A DNA stretch of 64,000 bases from Archangium sp. (GTDB taxonomy: Bacteria; Myxococcota; Myxococcia; Myxococcales; Myxococcaceae). The position numbers were made by a program, and so were the translations under genes. Position 1 is the stretch's first letter. Each line of letters begins with the position of its first letter. The stretch covers positions 16,965 to 80,964 of the forward strand of contig JAUYRZ010000128.1 in assembly GCA_030695565.1 (NCBI GenBank), in the 5' to 3' direction. Positions 23,360 to 33,392 of the stretch are shown piece after piece. Under the pieces are notes generated by a model. It saw only the letters and a program-made list of their open reading frames with translations, did not search any database and was not told the DNA's origin.

Positions 23360-24292
23360 GTGACGTCGAAGAAGCGCGACTTCCTCAAGTTCACCGACCT
23401 CAGCCTCGACGAGCACCTCGGGCTGTTCCGACGAGCCGCGGTGCTCAAGCACGCGCGCCGCGAGCGCCGCCAGGTCAACACCATGGGTGGCCGCACGCTG
23501 ACGATGATCTTCGAGAAGGCGTCGACCCGAACGCGGTTGTCCTTCGAGGCGGCGATGCTGCAGCTCGGCGGCTCGTGCATCGATCTCTCGGCAGGCAACT
23601 CGCAGATGTCGCGTGGTGAGCCGCTCCCCGACACGGCCCGCGTCACCGGCCGCTACTGCGACGTGGTGATGATGCGCACCTTCGCCGATGCCCGCATCGA
23701 GGAGTTCGCGCAGCACTGCGAAGTGCCGGTGATCAACGGCCTGACCGACGGTGGTCACCCGGTGCAAATCCTCACCGACCTGTTCACGGTCGAAGAGAAG
23801 CTCGGCTCCATCAAGGGCAAGACCCTCGCGTTCGTGGGCGATACCGCCAGCAACATGGGCCGCAGCTTCACGCGCGCCGCGCCCATCTTCGGCTACCAGC
23901 TCAAGCTCGCTTCGCCCAGGGGCTACCACCCGGCCGACGACGTGGTCGAGCCGGCGAAGGGCTTCGTCGAGCTGCTGGCTGATCCGAAAGAGGCCGTGAA
24001 GGGCGCCGACGTGGTGATCACCGACGTGTGGACCTCGATGGGCCAGGAGGCCGAGTCGAAGCAGCGCCTGGCCGACCTGGGCGCCTACCAGGTCAACCCG
24101 GGGCTCATGAAGCTCGCCAAGGCGCACGCGCTGTTCCTCCACTGCCTGCCGGCGCACCGGGAAGAAGAGGTGACGGCTTCCGTCATCGACGGCCCGCAGT
24201 CGGTGGTGTGGGACGAAGCGGAGAACCGCCTGCACGTGCAGAAGGCGCTGCTCGAGTACCTCGTGCTCGAGAACGAACGCCGTCAGGGCTGA
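23360..24292 (+). CDS. argF: Ornithine carbamoyltransferase
   Basis: 310 residues from a GTG. EKASTRTRLSFEAAM contains the carbamoyl-phosphate motif STRTR; FLHCLPAHREEEV holds the ornithine-side Cys; LTDGGHPVQILTDL corresponds to the HPxQ loop, with Val where many OTCases have Cys. It makes citrulline from ornithine and carbamoyl phosphate. It follows argH after 64 bp and is probably co-transcribed. Confidence 0.96.
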   Translation: MTSKKRDFLKFTDLSLDEHLGLFRRAAVLKHARRERRQVNTMGGRTLTMIFEKASTRTRLSFEAAMLQLGGSCIDLSAGNSQMSRGEPLPDTARVTGRYCDVVMMRTFADARIEEFAQHCEVPVINGLTDGGHPVQILTDLFTVEEKLGSIKGKTLAFVGDTASNMGRSFTRAAPIFGYQLKLASPRGYHPADDVVEPAKGFVELLADPKEAVKGADVVITDVWTSMGQEAESKQRLADLGAYQVNPGLMKLAKAHALFLHCLPAHREEEVTASVIDGPQSVVWDEAENRLHVQKALLEYLVLENERRQG

Positions 24293-24391
24293 ACCAACCG
24301 TCGCAGCGAGCGCAGTCGACGCGGCAAGTGACCCTCGGTGGGTCCCGGATCTCGGCGCCGCGCGCGGGCGTGCTCGCGCTTAAGGTGCTGC

Positions 24392-25279
24392 ATGGTTCGT
24401 GGACTGCTTGCCGTGATGGTGGTGCTGACGGGCTGTGCACACGGGTCTCGCGTCACCGAGCCGCCCCGCGGCCGTGCCTTCTGGCTCTCACTGCGCGACG
24501 CGAAGTTTGCGTTGCCCGCGGGCGAGTCGCAGGAAGCGGTGCTGCGCGACGCGGAGACCCTGGTCGATTCGGAAGATCCGGTGCTGCGCGACGAGGTCGG
24601 TTACGGCCTGGTGGTGGCGTGGGTCTACCAACAGAAGTCGGTGCCTGCCCCGGCGTTGCTCGAGCTCACCTCTCGCCTGCAGGAGCGGCTCAAGAACCTG
24701 GCGTCGCCGGTGCTCGGTCGCAGCTTCTCGGCCTTGAGCCTGTCCATCATCGCCGCCGCCGAGCTCAAGCAGCCGGTGCTCAGCCAGTCGCAGTTCGACG
24801 CGCTGGTCGAAGCGGCGACCGACGAGCTGGTGCTCGAGCCCGATCTGCGGGGGCATGACGCGAAGCTGGGGTGGATTCACGCCACTGCGCACACCGCTGA
24901 TCTCCTCAAGTTCCTCGCACGCGATGACCGCCTCACTGGCGGGCAGCAGGACCGGATCATCAACGCCATCGTGCACCGGCTCTCTCACGGCACCTCGTTC
25001 GTGTGGGGTGAAGAGGAGCGCCTCGCCGCGGTCTTGCGCTCGTTGATCATGCGCAAGGATGCCCGCGTGCCGGTGATGACCGCGTGGCTCGGTACCCTGG
25101 GCCCTGCCTGGAAGCGCTTGTGGAGCACGCCGGTGCTCAACCGCGACGAATACGCGCACCTGAGCAACGTGAAGCTGACCCTGCGTTCGCTCTACGTCTC
25201 GCTCTCGGCTTCGGAGCAGACGCCGATGGTCGACGCCACCCGCGCCGACGTGCTCGAGGCCCTCAGCGCGCTGCAGTGA
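24392..25279 (+). CDS. DUF2785-like lipoprotein
   Basis: 295 residues from the ATG at 24392, which starts the signal peptide MVRGLLAVMVVLTGC (lipobox Cys15). The mature part is helical and contains DLRGHDAKLGWIHATAHTADLL, the central motif of DUF2785 proteins, whose function is unknown. Two histidines in that motif are conserved in the family. It is followed by another lipoprotein gene in the same direction. Confidence 0.75.
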   Translation: MVRGLLAVMVVLTGCAHGSRVTEPPRGRAFWLSLRDAKFALPAGESQEAVLRDAETLVDSEDPVLRDEVGYGLVVAWVYQQKSVPAPALLELTSRLQERLKNLASPVLGRSFSALSLSIIAAAELKQPVLSQSQFDALVEAATDELVLEPDLRGHDAKLGWIHATAHTADLLKFLARDDRLTGGQQDRIINAIVHRLSHGTSFVWGEEERLAAVLRSLIMRKDARVPVMTAWLGTLGPAWKRLWSTPVLNRDEYAHLSNVKLTLRSLYVSLSASEQTPMVDATRADVLEALSALQ

Positions 25280-25346
25280 AGCCTCCCGATGGCGCATGAC
25301 GACCGAGCGAGGGCGCACTAAGAGCGCGGTCACCTGGAGGCTTCAC

Positions 25347-25868
25347 ATGCGTGCATCGCTCATCGTCGTGACCCTGGCGTTCAGTTCCTGCAACTTCCCC
25401 ACGGTGGTCCCCGAAGCGCTCAACACCGAGTTCAAGCCCACGGGCGAGCTGCTCCTCTACAACCGCACGGCCAGCTTCGACGCGTACCGGGTGCGCAGCA
25501 TCAAGTGCAACCTGTCCAAACGCAGCGACGGCAGCTGGGCAGGCACGCTGGCAGAGCGGCCCATCGACGTGACGGTGACCGACAAGCGCATCTCGGGCGT
25601 CGAGCTGATGCTCACGCGCGAGATCACCGACGGCAACAAGACGGTGATCACCGGCCAGTTCCAGAACCGCATCTACCGCTTCGAGTTCGACGACCAGCGG
25701 GCCCTCTTCCGCGGGCCCAACAAGGCCTTCACGTTGGATGGGCGGGAGGTCAGCCCGACCCAGACCACCTACGGACCCCAGGGAAATCTGCAGCTTCGGG
25801 GCGAAGCGGGTGGCGAGAACCTGCCCTGGCCGCAGATGGGCTTCGCGCTCATCGCCATGATGAATTGA
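25347..25868 (+). CDS. Lipoprotein of unknown function
   Basis: 173 residues from the ATG at 25347, which has a good CTGGAGG ribosome site. Signal peptide MRASLIVVTLAFSSC with lipobox Cys15. The mature protein is beta-rich (YRVRSIKCNLSKRSDGSW, RIYRFEFDDQRALFRGP) with no recognised motif. It precedes atpA by 99 bp. Confidence 0.7.
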   Translation: MRASLIVVTLAFSSCNFPTVVPEALNTEFKPTGELLLYNRTASFDAYRVRSIKCNLSKRSDGSWAGTLAERPIDVTVTDKRISGVELMLTREITDGNKTVITGQFQNRIYRFEFDDQRALFRGPNKAFTLDGREVSPTQTTYGPQGNLQLRGEAGGENLPWPQMGFALIAMMN

Positions 25869-25895
25869 GGTTTTTCTGGCCTTTGGAAGTTGTAG

Positions 25896-27527
<1,632 letters not shown>

Positions 27528-27567
27528 GAGCTGGTTTTGCCGCGTGCGGCGGCGTAACACCCGCCGC

Positions 27568-27987
27568 ATGCGTCTGACTCTCATCGTCGTCTCCATCGCG
27601 TCGCTCATGAGCGGCTGCGCGCTCCGGCCGCGATACGCCGACTTCGTCACTGCCAAGACCGCCGGCAAAGAAGTCACCTTCGTGGTGACCGATGCCGACA
27701 CCCAAAAACCGGTGCCCAACGCGCGGGTCGAGGTGAGTGAGCTGAAGAACCGCCTGCAGGTCACCACGGCGGCCGACGGCACCTTCAAGCTCCCCGTCGA
27801 GAAGAAGTACCTCGAGGAGAACCCGGTCTTCGTGGTCACCCTGCCGAAGGGTTTTGAGAACTACCGCGTGGCCCTGGCGCCCCCTCCGGCGCCGGTCGAG
27901 CCGGTGGCCGCCCCTCCGGAAGTGCCGGCGACCGAGCCTGCTCCTGCCGCACTGCCCGATGCGGGCATGCCGGCATCGAATGGCTGA
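27568..27987 (+). CDS. Lipoprotein with a carboxypeptidase-regulatory-like beta domain
   Basis: 139 residues from the ATG at 27568. Signal peptide with lipobox MSGC (Cys15 region), then TFVVTDADTQKPVPNARVEV and TTAADGTFKLPV, the pattern of CarboxypepD_reg/Ig-like beta domains, and a Pro/Ala tail ending DAGMPASNG. Function unknown; 40 bp after atpA. Confidence 0.7.
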   Translation: MRLTLIVVSIASLMSGCALRPRYADFVTAKTAGKEVTFVVTDADTQKPVPNARVEVSELKNRLQVTTAADGTFKLPVEKKYLEENPVFVVTLPKGFENYRVALAPPPAPVEPVAAPPEVPATEPAPAALPDAGMPASNG

Positions 27988-28012
27988 GCGCGCCTTTCGT
28001 CGAGAGGCCACG

Positions 28013-28564
28013 ATGCGATTCTTCGCCTGTTGTTTCGTGCTGTTGAGTGGCGCTGCGCTCGCCGATTCGGAGATCTTCCACGGCTGGTCGAAGGACGGCA
28101 GCTGGCTCGTGTACGAGCAGCGCACCCACGACGATCGGGTCGAGCTCTACTTCTGCGCGAGCGAGAACCAGACCCAGCCCAGCTGGCCAGCCGCGCTCAA
28201 TGGACTGGATCGCGAAGACGGCACCCTGTCGTGCGTGCGTTTCCTCGACCCGAACAAGGCGCCTTACCAGTGGAAGAACCAGCTGGTGCTGCCCGCGCCT
28301 TCGATGTCGCAGGCGGGCATCACCATCTCGGCTGAGCTGGCCACCGACGGCGAGTCACCGGGCTTCACCTTGATGTCGGGTGACAAGAAGCAGAGCTGCT
28401 ACGCGTCGGCGACCCGCGAAGACTCGAAGTTGATGAAGACCTGGTTTCACCCCAGCACGCGTTTCGTGGCCGCCCTCATCGATGGGAATTTCCGGCACTG
28501 CGTGGTGACGCTCAAGGCGGGTAAAGCGCCGGTGGGCAAGCCGCCGGGTGGGAAGAAGAAGTAG
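28013..28564 (+). CDS. Secreted protein of unknown function
   Basis: 183 residues from the ATG at 28013 with GAGAGG upstream. Signal peptide MRFFACCFVLLSGAALA, cleavage after ALA. Several Cys (ELYFCASE, LSCVRF, QSCYAS, RHCVV) could form disulfides. The tail is Gly/Lys/Pro-rich. No family recognised. Confidence 0.65.
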   Translation: MRFFACCFVLLSGAALADSEIFHGWSKDGSWLVYEQRTHDDRVELYFCASENQTQPSWPAALNGLDREDGTLSCVRFLDPNKAPYQWKNQLVLPAPSMSQAGITISAELATDGESPGFTLMSGDKKQSCYASATREDSKLMKTWFHPSTRFVAALIDGNFRHCVVTLKAGKAPVGKPPGGKKK

Positions 28565-28625
28565 GCCGGGCTCCCGAGAGCCGTCGAGGGAGTCGGTGTT
28601 TCCGTGCGCTCGATGCGAACGGTGG

Positions 28626-29582
28626 TTACCGCTGCGCTTCTTCCTGCAGCCACTGCAGCACGCGCGCTTCGGCCCAGAACCCGGGGCGGAAGAGCGAGCC
28701 GGTGACGAAGCCCACGTGACCACCGCGCCGGGTGAGCAGCACGTCGAGCGCGGCATTGTTCATCACGTCTGACGGAAGCACCGGCGGGGCCAGCGCGTCG
28801 TCGTGCGCAGAGAGCAACAGCGTGCGCGTGTGAATCGACGCCAGCTGGGGGCCCGCTGAACACTTCGCGTAGTAGTCCTCCGCCGAGGAGAACCCGAAGA
28901 GCGGCGCGGTCACCAGGTGATCGAAGTCGCGAATGCGGGTGGCCGCCTCGATGGAGCGCACGTCGAAGTGTTTCGGGTGGGTCTTCGCTTTGGCCAGCGC
29001 CTTGGCCTTCATCGCCGGGAGGAAGCGGTGCAGGTACGCGCGCGCGAGCACCGAGCCCGAGTCGATGAAGCGCACGCCACGGGCCAGCTCGAACGGCGTG
29101 GAGACCGCCACCGCGCCTTTCAGCTTTTCCGCGGCCCCGTGCTTCGCGAGGAAGTTGAGCAACACGCTGGCGCCCAGCGAGAAGCCCACCGCGAAGAGCG
29201 GCCCGTCGAGCCTGCCCACCAGCCAGGCGAGATCGCGGAAGTCGCCCGACGAGTACGAGGCCGCTTGCAGGTTCGGCTCACCGGAGCAGCTGCGCGCGTT
29301 GAGGGCGATCCCGCTCCACCCCAGCGCGGCGAGGTCGCGCAGCATCAGCTGGATGTAGCCGGAGCCCGAAGAGCCCTCGAGCCCGTGCAGCAGGATGACC
29401 GTCGGTGCGCCGGGTTTTCCATCCACCCGATCCAAATCGACGAAGTCACCATCGGGCGTCTGCAGCCGCTCGCGGCGCAGGGGCAACTCGACCTTCGGCC
29501 GGCCCATCACCCCGAAGAGAGATTGAGCGTGACCCCAGCTGAGGCCCGTCGCTGCGCGGAAGTCGTCGGAGAGAAGCGCCAT
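28626..29582 (-). CDS. YheT/ABHD-type alpha/beta hydrolase under attenuator control
   Basis: 318 residues. HGLEGSSGSGY (oxyanion loop) and GFSLGASVLLNFLAKHG (nucleophile Ser) mark the YheT/ABHD1-3 family of hydrolases, with the catalytic Asp in SAHDDALAPP and His in GGHVGFV. Substrate unknown; relatives act on lipids or esters in the cytoplasm. The start lies 22 bp after an intrinsic terminator on the same strand, part of a leader that also holds a 14-codon open frame and a possible antiterminator. Confidence 0.88.
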   Translation of the reverse strand: MALLSDDFRAATGLSWGHAQSLFGVMGRPKVELPLRRERLQTPDGDFVDLDRVDGKPGAPTVILLHGLEGSSGSGYIQLMLRDLAALGWSGIALNARSCSGEPNLQAASYSSGDFRDLAWLVGRLDGPLFAVGFSLGASVLLNFLAKHGAAEKLKGAVAVSTPFELARGVRFIDSGSVLARAYLHRFLPAMKAKALAKAKTHPKHFDVRSIEAATRIRDFDHLVTAPLFGFSSAEDYYAKCSAGPQLASIHTRTLLLSAHDDALAPPVLPSDVMNNAALDVLLTRRGGHVGFVTGSLFRPGFWAEARVLQWLQEEAQR

Positions 29583-29593
29583 CGGCGGTCACC

Positions 29594-29634
29594 GGGAAAA
29601 AGAAGAGCCGCCTCTCGTACAGCAGAGGCGGCTC
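29594..29634 (-). terminator. Intrinsic terminator in the leader of the hydrolase gene
   Basis: On the reverse strand an 11-bp perfect stem, GAGCCGCCTCT / AGAGGCGGCTC (29634-29624 with 29615-29605), with an 8-base loop is followed by TTCTTTTT. It lies only about 12-20 bp before the hydrolase start codon, so transcription must pass it, which implies regulated read-through. Confidence 0.85.
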
Positions 29635-29684
29635 CCACAGCTTTCATTCGGGCCACTCCGCAGTGTCACCTGAGCCGCAAGGCT

Positions 29685-29729
29685 TCAGAGAACCACTGCG
29701 GAGATGGTCCCTGCTTTCTGTCGTTGCAA
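29685..29729 (-). CDS. Candidate 14-residue leader peptide of the attenuator
   Basis: TTG start seven bases after a near-perfect AAAGGAGG ribosome site, encoding MQRQKAGTISAVVL and a TGA at 29687-29685. The stop and last codons lie within the first stem-loop, so ribosome position would change which RNA helices form. The peptide is not rich in one amino acid, so it may act by stalling on a compound or by sensing general translation rather than a single tRNA. Confidence 0.45.
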   Translation of the reverse strand: MQRQKAGTISAVVL

Positions 29730-29834
29730 GGCACCACCTCCTTTCGCCCCGAAGGGCTCGCGCATCTTTACGCATCGAATCACCCACGCAAGGGAGCCAC
29801 TGTGCGTTCAGGTAGGGCGCGTTAGAAACGACCC

Positions 29835-30614
29835 ATGGCGACGACCGCTGATGGGTGGGCTCCCGAGGTGTACGCGCGGTTCGCTGCCGATCGAGCTGCG
29901 CCGTTCGATGATCTGCTGCGCCTGCTCACCCCCGCGCGCAGAGGCACCCTGCTCGATCTGGGGTGTGGAACGGGCGAGCTCACCGCGAAGGCGCACGTGG
30001 CGTTGCAGGTCTCGAGTTCGCTGGGCCTGGATGCGTCGCCTTCGATGCTCAAGAACGCGGCGCCCGCTCCGGGCGTGGTGTTGGAGCAGTGCGACATCAC
30101 TACCTCGTTACCCCCGCGGCAGTTCGATCGCGTGGTGAGCAACTCGGCCTTCAACTGGATTGCCGATCACCGCACGTACCTGCCACGGGTGCTCGCGCTG
30201 GTGGCACCGGGTGGTGAGCTCGCGGTGCAGATGCCCTCCAACACCGACACGCCGTTCTTTCGCTGCGCACTGGAGGCGGCTGCGGCACTCGCGCCGGAAC
30301 TGGGCGGCTTCAGCTACCGCTCGCCCGTGGAGTCGCCCGAGGTCTACGCCGAGCTCTTCGCGCGCGACGCACGCATCGCCCAGAGCAAGGTGGGCACCTG
30401 GTACTACCCGCAGCTCCATCAGTCGGTGGACGGGCTGGTGGAGTTCGCGAAAGGCGGTCAGCTCTCCGCGTACCGCGCCCGGTTGCAGCCGGCCGACTTC
30501 GAACGATTCTGTTCGAGCTATCGGCAGGCGCTGCAACGCGAGCTGGGCGAGGGCCCCGTCTTCTTCGCGTTTCGCCGGGTGTTCTTGTTCGCCCGGCTCA
30601 AGGCGCTGGCTTGA
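29835..30614 (+). CDS. Trans-aconitate 2-methyltransferase-like SAM methyltransferase
   Basis: 259 residues. Class I methyltransferase landmarks: LLDLGCGTGELTAKA (SAM loop, motif I), LGLDASPSML (motif II), and FDRVVSNSAFNWIADH, which matches the Tam family signature with its FNWI. Tam methylates trans-aconitate and related acids, removing an aconitase inhibitor. The assignment of the substrate rests on that motif only. Its 3' end overlaps the convergent SpoIID gene by 17 bp. Confidence 0.8.
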   Translation: MATTADGWAPEVYARFAADRAAPFDDLLRLLTPARRGTLLDLGCGTGELTAKAHVALQVSSSLGLDASPSMLKNAAPAPGVVLEQCDITTSLPPRQFDRVVSNSAFNWIADHRTYLPRVLALVAPGGELAVQMPSNTDTPFFRCALEAAAALAPELGGFSYRSPVESPEVYAELFARDARIAQSKVGTWYYPQLHQSVDGLVEFAKGGQLSAYRARLQPADFERFCSSYRQALQRELGEGPVFFAFRRVFLFARLKALA

Positions 30615-31653
30615 TCTGCGACTCGGGGAAGTAGCGGGTGAGGATGCCCTTCACGTCGACGCCCTTCTCCGCGAGCGCGCGTGCGCCGAGCTGACAGAGC
30701 CCCACGCCGTGGCCGGTGCCCGCGCCTTGAATCACCACCGAGGTGTCGGTCTCGGTGGTGCTGAACTTGAGGCTGCGCACCGAACGCCAACCGAACGCGC
30801 GGCCGACCTTCGAAAGAAACTCCTGGCCACTGAAGCGCCGGCCGAACGAACGCACTTCGAGAATGCGACCACCGCTGTCACGCTTCAGCGGCTCGAACGC
30901 GATGCCATTGGGCGCGACGCTCAACGCTTCGGCGAGGCGGTTCTTCTCCACCTCGAAGGTCCACGCGAGGTCAGGGCCCTTGCAGCGAGGCGCGCCGTCC
31001 TCCACGTCGCTCACCGCTGAACCGGTCGCGTCTTCGCCGAAGACATCGCCCGCCGTGCTGGTGTGGCCACCACAGGCGGCGTGAAAGAAGGCGGGCTTGA
31101 GCACGATGCCGCCGATCAGCAGCACCTGGTTGGTGGTCTTTTTCACCGCGGCTTCGGCGTCACCGCTCGACGCGCCCTGGCCGCGGTAGACCTGGCAATG
31201 CGCGAGATCGCACAGGTGATAGCCGGCGTTCGCGTGCCGTCGGTGAGCCGTGAGCGCGAAGGTGCGCGAGACGATCGCCTGCGCTTCGAGGGCCGCGGGC
31301 TTCGACGCATCGGCCTCCGCGAAGACGACGGAGGGCAGGTACGCCTCGACGTCGACCACGTTGATCAACCGCAGCAGTCCACCCTGCAACGAGACCCGCA
31401 GCTGGCCGCCGTACTTGCGCTTCGTCTCTTTCACCGTCACGGCGACGCCGTCTTCTGCGACGACCTGGGTGCACTTCAGCTCGCCCACCCGCACTTCGCG
31501 CGCACCGGCTTCCGCGTCGACGCTGCTGGCCAGCGGCTTTCCATCACAGGTGATGCGAGCGGCCTCGAGGTGCACGCGCACGGGCGTGTCACGCTCCAGC
31601 ACCCGCACTTCCAGGGGCGCCGCGCTCAACGCCAGCAGCAGGAGCGCCGTCAC
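30598..31653 (-). CDS. SpoIID/LytB-domain protein (predicted amidase-enhancer or glycan hydrolase)
   Basis: 351 residues with a short signal peptide (MTALLLLALSAAPLE). The SpoIID core reads VVDVEAYLPSVVFAEADA, EAQAIVSRTFAL, AHCQVYRGQG, FFHAACGGHTSTAGDVFGE and GTGHGVGLCQLGARALAEKG. SpoIID-family enzymes are lytic transglycosylases acting on denuded peptidoglycan, and SpoIID domains also occur in myxobacterial envelope proteins. The first codons overlap the stop of the next upstream gene (ATGA). Confidence 0.88.
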   Translation of the reverse strand: MTALLLLALSAAPLEVRVLERDTPVRVHLEAARITCDGKPLASSVDAEAGAREVRVGELKCTQVVAEDGVAVTVKETKRKYGGQLRVSLQGGLLRLINVVDVEAYLPSVVFAEADASKPAALEAQAIVSRTFALTAHRRHANAGYHLCDLAHCQVYRGQGASSGDAEAAVKKTTNQVLLIGGIVLKPAFFHAACGGHTSTAGDVFGEDATGSAVSDVEDGAPRCKGPDLAWTFEVEKNRLAEALSVAPNGIAFEPLKRDSGGRILEVRSFGRRFSGQEFLSKVGRAFGWRSVRSLKFSTTETDTSVVIQGAGTGHGVGLCQLGARALAEKGVDVKGILTRYFPESQIKPAP

Positions 31654-32324
31654 TTCGGCTCCTTCAAGGCGCGCCAGGTGGGCGCTTCGATGACGTTCTG
31701 CGTTGCCTCCGCACCCTGGCTGATCATTCCTTTGGCGTCGCGAAATGCCGTTTCTCCCCTCTGTTCCATCGGCCCCGAGGCCTTGGGCAGGTGCTGCTTG
31801 TCGACGAGTTTGCCACCCACGGCGACGGCTTTGCCGCGCACCTCGGCAGGCCAGGACGCCAGGCCCTCGAGATAGAAGGGCGCCTTGTCGATCATCAGCA
31901 CCGCGCCTCCTTTGGCGTCTTGCGCGATGCCTGAAATGCGCACCCGGTTGCCCATCAACTTCGCGAGCGAGCGGGCTTCTTTCGTCGGCTTGCCCGGCTC
32001 CCTCAGGTGCGGCGCGATGAGGGACTGCTCGTGTTCACTCAAGGAGGGACGCAGCGTGCCTTCCACGCGAAGGCGGGCACCGATCAACGCTTCCCAGCCC
32101 GGCGGCGGAGCGCTGTAGCTGAGGTAGATGATGGTGTCGTCGTCGAGCACCAGGCCGGTGCCTGCCCAGTTCGAGTTGCCCTTGCCCAGGGGTACCCGCT
32201 CGAGCTGGCCGACCACGGTGACCTGCCCGCCCATGAACTGCTTGACCGTCTCAGCGCTCGTCACCTCGGGTACCTGCACGGGGGCTCCCAACACGACCAG
32301 GGTCACAACGAGTCCGCTGAACAT
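31650..32324 (-). CDS. Secreted or membrane-anchored protein of unknown function
   Basis: 224 residues from the ATG at 32324 (seven residues after the first possible Met). N-terminal hydrophobic segment MFSGLVVTLVVLGAP, then two beta-rich sections (GGQVTVVGQLERVPLGKG, ALIGARLRVEGTLRP) that could be OB folds. Directly coupled to the SpoIID gene by a 4-bp overlap, so the two may work on the same envelope substrate. Confidence 0.65.
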   Translation of the reverse strand: MFSGLVVTLVVLGAPVQVPEVTSAETVKQFMGGQVTVVGQLERVPLGKGNSNWAGTGLVLDDDTIIYLSYSAPPPGWEALIGARLRVEGTLRPSLSEHEQSLIAPHLREPGKPTKEARSLAKLMGNRVRISGIAQDAKGGAVLMIDKAPFYLEGLASWPAEVRGKAVAVGGKLVDKQHLPKASGPMEQRGETAFRDAKGMISQGAEATQNVIEAPTWRALKEPK

Positions 32325-32354
32325 GAGCTCGAATCTAAAGCACACTTCAGCCTC

Positions 32355-32481
32355 ATGAAGCCGGTGGTGGAGCTGAAGACCGAGCGGGTGCTCCTGCGCG
32401 ATTGGCGTGACGCGGATCTGCGGCCCTTCGCGGCGCTCAACGCAGAGGACACGCGCTGCGCACGCATGTCCTCTACCGGCA
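32355..32481 (+). pseudogene. 5' fragment of a GNAT acetyltransferase gene
   Basis: About 35 codons (MKPVVELKTERVLLRDWR, then DADLRPFAALNAED) match the start of RimJ/RimL-type N-acetyltransferases, after which similarity stops and the frame runs into the convergent SDR gene. The rest of the GNAT domain is missing, so this is a truncated remnant. Confidence 0.6.
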
Positions 32482-33300
32482 TCAGTCGACGAAGAAGTCC
32501 GGCGTGGGCTCGACGTTCGGATCGACCTGATACTGCTTGAGGTCGGTCACGCCCGCGGCGCGCATCACGTCGTCGTCGATGAGGAAGTTACCGGTGAAGT
32601 CCTTGCCCTTGAGGAAGATGGCGTGCGCGGCGTCGGCCATGATGTCGGGCTTGCGGCTGGCGCGCATGAGCTCGTCGCCGCCCAGCATGTTCACCGCGGC
32701 GGTGGCGATGGTGGTGCGGGGCCAGAGCGCGTTGACCGCGACCTTGCCCTGGAACTCGGCGGCCATGCCCAGCACGCACATCGACATGCCGAACTTCGCC
32801 ATGGAGTACGCGACGTGATTCTCGAACCACTTCGCCTGCATCGAGAGCGGGGGCGAGAGGTTCAAGATGTGCGGCGTGAACTTCGAGTTCAGCAGGTGAG
32901 GCAGGCACGTCTTGCTCACCAGGAACGTGCCGCGCGTGTTCACGTGGTGCATCAGGTCGTAGCGCTTCATGGTGGTCTCGAGCGTGCCGGTGAGGCTGAT
33001 CGCGCTCGCGTTGTTCACGCAGATGTCGATGCCGCCGAACTGCTCGACCGTCTTGCGCACGGCCTCTTCGACCTGGCCCTCTTCGCGGATGTCGCACATC
33101 AGCGGCAGCGCCTTGCCGCCGGCCGCTTCGATCGCCTTGGCCGCCGAGAAGATGGTGCCCTCGAGCTTGGGGTGCGGGTCGGTGGTCTTCGCCGCGATGG
33201 CGATGTTCGCGCCGTCACGTGCCGCGCGCAGGGCAATGGCCAGACCGATGCCCCGGCTCGCGCCAGAGATGAAGAGGGTTCTTCCTGCCAGTGAGCTCAT
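32482..33300 (-). CDS. Short-chain dehydrogenase (HSDL2-like)
   Basis: 272 residues. SGASRGIGLAIALRAA (cofactor loop), CVNNASAIS, and YSMAKFGMSM with the catalytic Tyr-x-x-x-Lys. The long form with KTTDPHPKLEGTI after the cofactor loop is typical of hydroxysteroid-dehydrogenase-like 2 proteins. Substrate unknown. Its start is 92 bp from the divergent MopE-type gene. Confidence 0.88.
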   Translation of the reverse strand: MSSLAGRTLFISGASRGIGLAIALRAARDGANIAIAAKTTDPHPKLEGTIFSAAKAIEAAGGKALPLMCDIREEGQVEEAVRKTVEQFGGIDICVNNASAISLTGTLETTMKRYDLMHHVNTRGTFLVSKTCLPHLLNSKFTPHILNLSPPLSMQAKWFENHVAYSMAKFGMSMCVLGMAAEFQGKVAVNALWPRTTIATAAVNMLGGDELMRASRKPDIMADAAHAIFLKGKDFTGNFLIDDDVMRAAGVTDLKQYQVDPNVEPTPDFFVD

Positions 33301-33392
33301 GACCTGCGAGGTAGCACTTCTCGTTCTGGAAGGAAGCCCGCTTTCTGGGCGCCTCGCGGGCGTGTACCGTCGGGCGTCTGCGCTCCTTCGGG

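Larger units (their letters stand above)
29594..29760 (-). promoter_or_regulatory. Candidate transcription attenuator with leader peptide and antiterminator
   Basis: Reverse-strand order: AAAGGAGG ribosome site (29744-29737), a TTG-started 14-codon leader frame, a 10-bp helix CTCCGCAGTG/CACTGCGGAG (29703-29694 with 29665-29656) whose first arm lies inside the leader codons, an inner hairpin CTGAAGCC/GGCTCAG, and the terminator. GCGGCTC (29678-29672) in the inner hairpin is also complementary to GAGCCGC (29634-29628), the 5' arm of the terminator, so the two pairings exclude each other. This is the classic attenuation layout. The inducing signal is unknown. Confidence 0.65.
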
